Part shown: in pieces, positions 63,098 through 64,000 of the stretch | How positions within the stretch are numbered: position 1 is the first letter of the stretch | How the letters are laid out: every line of letters begins with the position of its first letter | DNA from: Meloidogyne chitwoodi | Taxonomy: Eukaryota > Nematoda > Chromadorea > Rhabditida > Meloidogynidae | Direction: 5' to 3' | NCBI GenBank assembly: GCA_015183035.1 | Contig: JACZZP010000014.1 | Location: 372,001-436,000 of the forward strand | Length of the DNA: 64,000 bases | Translations under genes and position numbers: made by a program | Notes under the pieces: model-generated | What the model was told of the DNA's origin: nothing | What the model saw: only the letters and a program-made list of their open reading frames with translations | The model's database searches: none

Positions 63098-63552
63098 AAA
63101 ATAAAAGAATTTTTCCGTTTAGTCGCGAGGACGACAGTTCGCAGGCTTATTTCTGGGTAAAATATTCGAATATGTAAATTGTATTTTTAAAAAGAGCTTT
63201 TCAGACTGAGCCGAATGAGACAAAAATCAGTTCGATTGGACAAGTTAGAATAAAAGTATACTTATTTAAAATATACTCCTCGTTTATACCGTGAGACTCA
63301 AATGTCTTTCAAAAATAAAAAGTTTTGAATAAAGCCGGGATCGGGACCTGATCTCGTTCCGGTACTTTTTCATGGATTTATTGTTGATTAAAACCGGGAT
63401 CGGGTATTTCCGGTTTTCATTTCGGATTTCGCCAGTCAACTTTCAATTCCCGTTTCCCGGGACTTTTTATACTGCGAAATCGGGAAAAATAATTTAAATT
63501 AAAAATGATGAAAATAAATTTTACCAAAACGAAATATAAAAATTAAAAATTA
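63098..63552. other. Region upstream of the hexosaminidase gene
   Basis: No exon was found. The right half, 63332-63487, is a GC-rich relic with the words CCGGGATCGGG, TTTCCGG and GTTTCCCGGGAC, similar in vocabulary to the patch in the intron at 38670-38825. The remaining 65 bp before the start codon are AT-rich and probably include the promoter. Confidence 0.45.
63332..63487. repeat. GC-rich CCGGGA repeat relic (second copy)
   Basis: About 155 bp contain repeated CCGGGATCGGG and complementary TTCCCGTTTCCCGGG. The same words dominate 38670-38825, which suggests one dispersed repeat family. No terminal repeats or target duplications could be delimited by eye. Confidence 0.45.
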
Positions 63553-64000
63553 ATGCTTGATCCTAACGGAAATTACACATTAATTCATGATCCTGATAAC
63601 ATGAGAAATTCAAACTGGAATGGAAACAACAGTAAAAATACAGCGAATAGATTATTTCGTATTTTAAATAAACCAATTTCATTTATTCATAAAATTTTAC
63701 AAAAAAATTCAAAATTTAAATTAATTAATTTATTTTCATTTCACTCAATTTTTTTCTTAATTATTTTAATAATTTTATTAATTTTTATATTTTACCGATT
63801 TCTTTACATTGACGACTATTCCCAAATAACAAGATCGATACTTTACGAGAAGAAGGAAATGTCTTCAAATTTTTTTAAAAAAGTTATTATTTTTTTATTT
63901 ATTTATTTTATTTTTAGCGTATAATACATCTTGATCTGAAAGGTGCAGCACCTCGACCAGAATTTCTTTTTGAATTATTTCCATTTTTTGCACGCCTCGG
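63553..64000 (+). CDS. Membrane-anchored GH20 hexosaminidase (HEX-D type), 5' part only
   Basis: GH20 beta-N-acetylhexosaminidases of the hexosaminidase D group trim terminal GalNAc or GlcNAc; nematode members of this group are type II membrane proteins of the Golgi. The first exon (63553-63882) encodes about 70 polar residues, then one hydrophobic anchor (FFLIILIILLIFIFYRFLYI). The second exon starts at 63918 and reads IIHLDLKGAAPRPEFLFELF then PFFARLG, the characteristic opening of the catalytic barrel in this group. The window ends there, so the catalytic Asp-Glu pair is not visible. Confidence 0.7.

Overview
The window is eukaryotic and extremely AT-rich, with many short introns, long gene-free AT tracts and a nematode gene set. 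Cuticle collagen, an expanded-type GT92 protein, LYS-type (GH25) lysozyme remains and putative spliced-leader acceptors just upstream of start codons all point to a nematode. A secreted GH30 glucuronoxylanase of the bacterial XynC type points to a plant-parasitic tylenchid, most probably a root-knot nematode (Meloidogyne). The species is not determinable here; the very high AT content is compatible with an AT-rich member of that genus (inference).

Layout. 1-10 kb: a minus-strand GT92 glycosyltransferase (1105-3808), a minus-strand Cys-loop ligand-gated channel subunit (4250-7042) and a minus-strand cuticle collagen (8026-9619). 9.6-18.7 kb is an AT desert. 18.7-26 kb: the GH30 xylanase (+), then a divergent pair sharing a 147-bp gap, an HSPBAP1-like JmjC protein (-) and a DDX52/ROK1 helicase (+). 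26-32 kb is a second desert with a TA-flanked inverted-repeat element and a 12-bp minisatellite. 32-34.7 kb: a membrane-anchored protein tyrosine phosphatase (-). 37.5-39.2 kb: an unrecognised, probably secreted coiled-coil protein (+). 42.3-51.1 kb: a large SLC4 bicarbonate transporter (+). 52.1-53.5 kb: a Cys-rich secreted module followed by a broken GH25 lysozyme (+). 54.4-59.7 kb: BBS9/PTHB1 (+), whose second or third intron carries about 1 kb of AATTT repeat. 59.8-62.3 kb: IMP3 and a HAPSTR1-like gene (both -). 62.4-63.1 kb: a foldback transposon with another short transposon nested in it. 63.6 kb to the end: start of a membrane-anchored GH20 hexosaminidase (+), cut by the window edge.

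The genes do not form one pathway. Two (DDX52 and IMP3) are small-subunit rRNA processing factors; several act at the membrane or surface (channel, phosphatase, transporter, collagen); the xylanase is a parasitism enzyme. Exon boundaries were worked out by eye from reading frame, GT/AG signals and family conservation, so individual junctions may shift by a few bases. The most interesting material is the transferred xylanase, the decaying lysozyme locus, several short inverted-repeat transposon families in an otherwise AT-only background, the kilobase pentanucleotide array and the unrecognised secreted coiled-coil gene.
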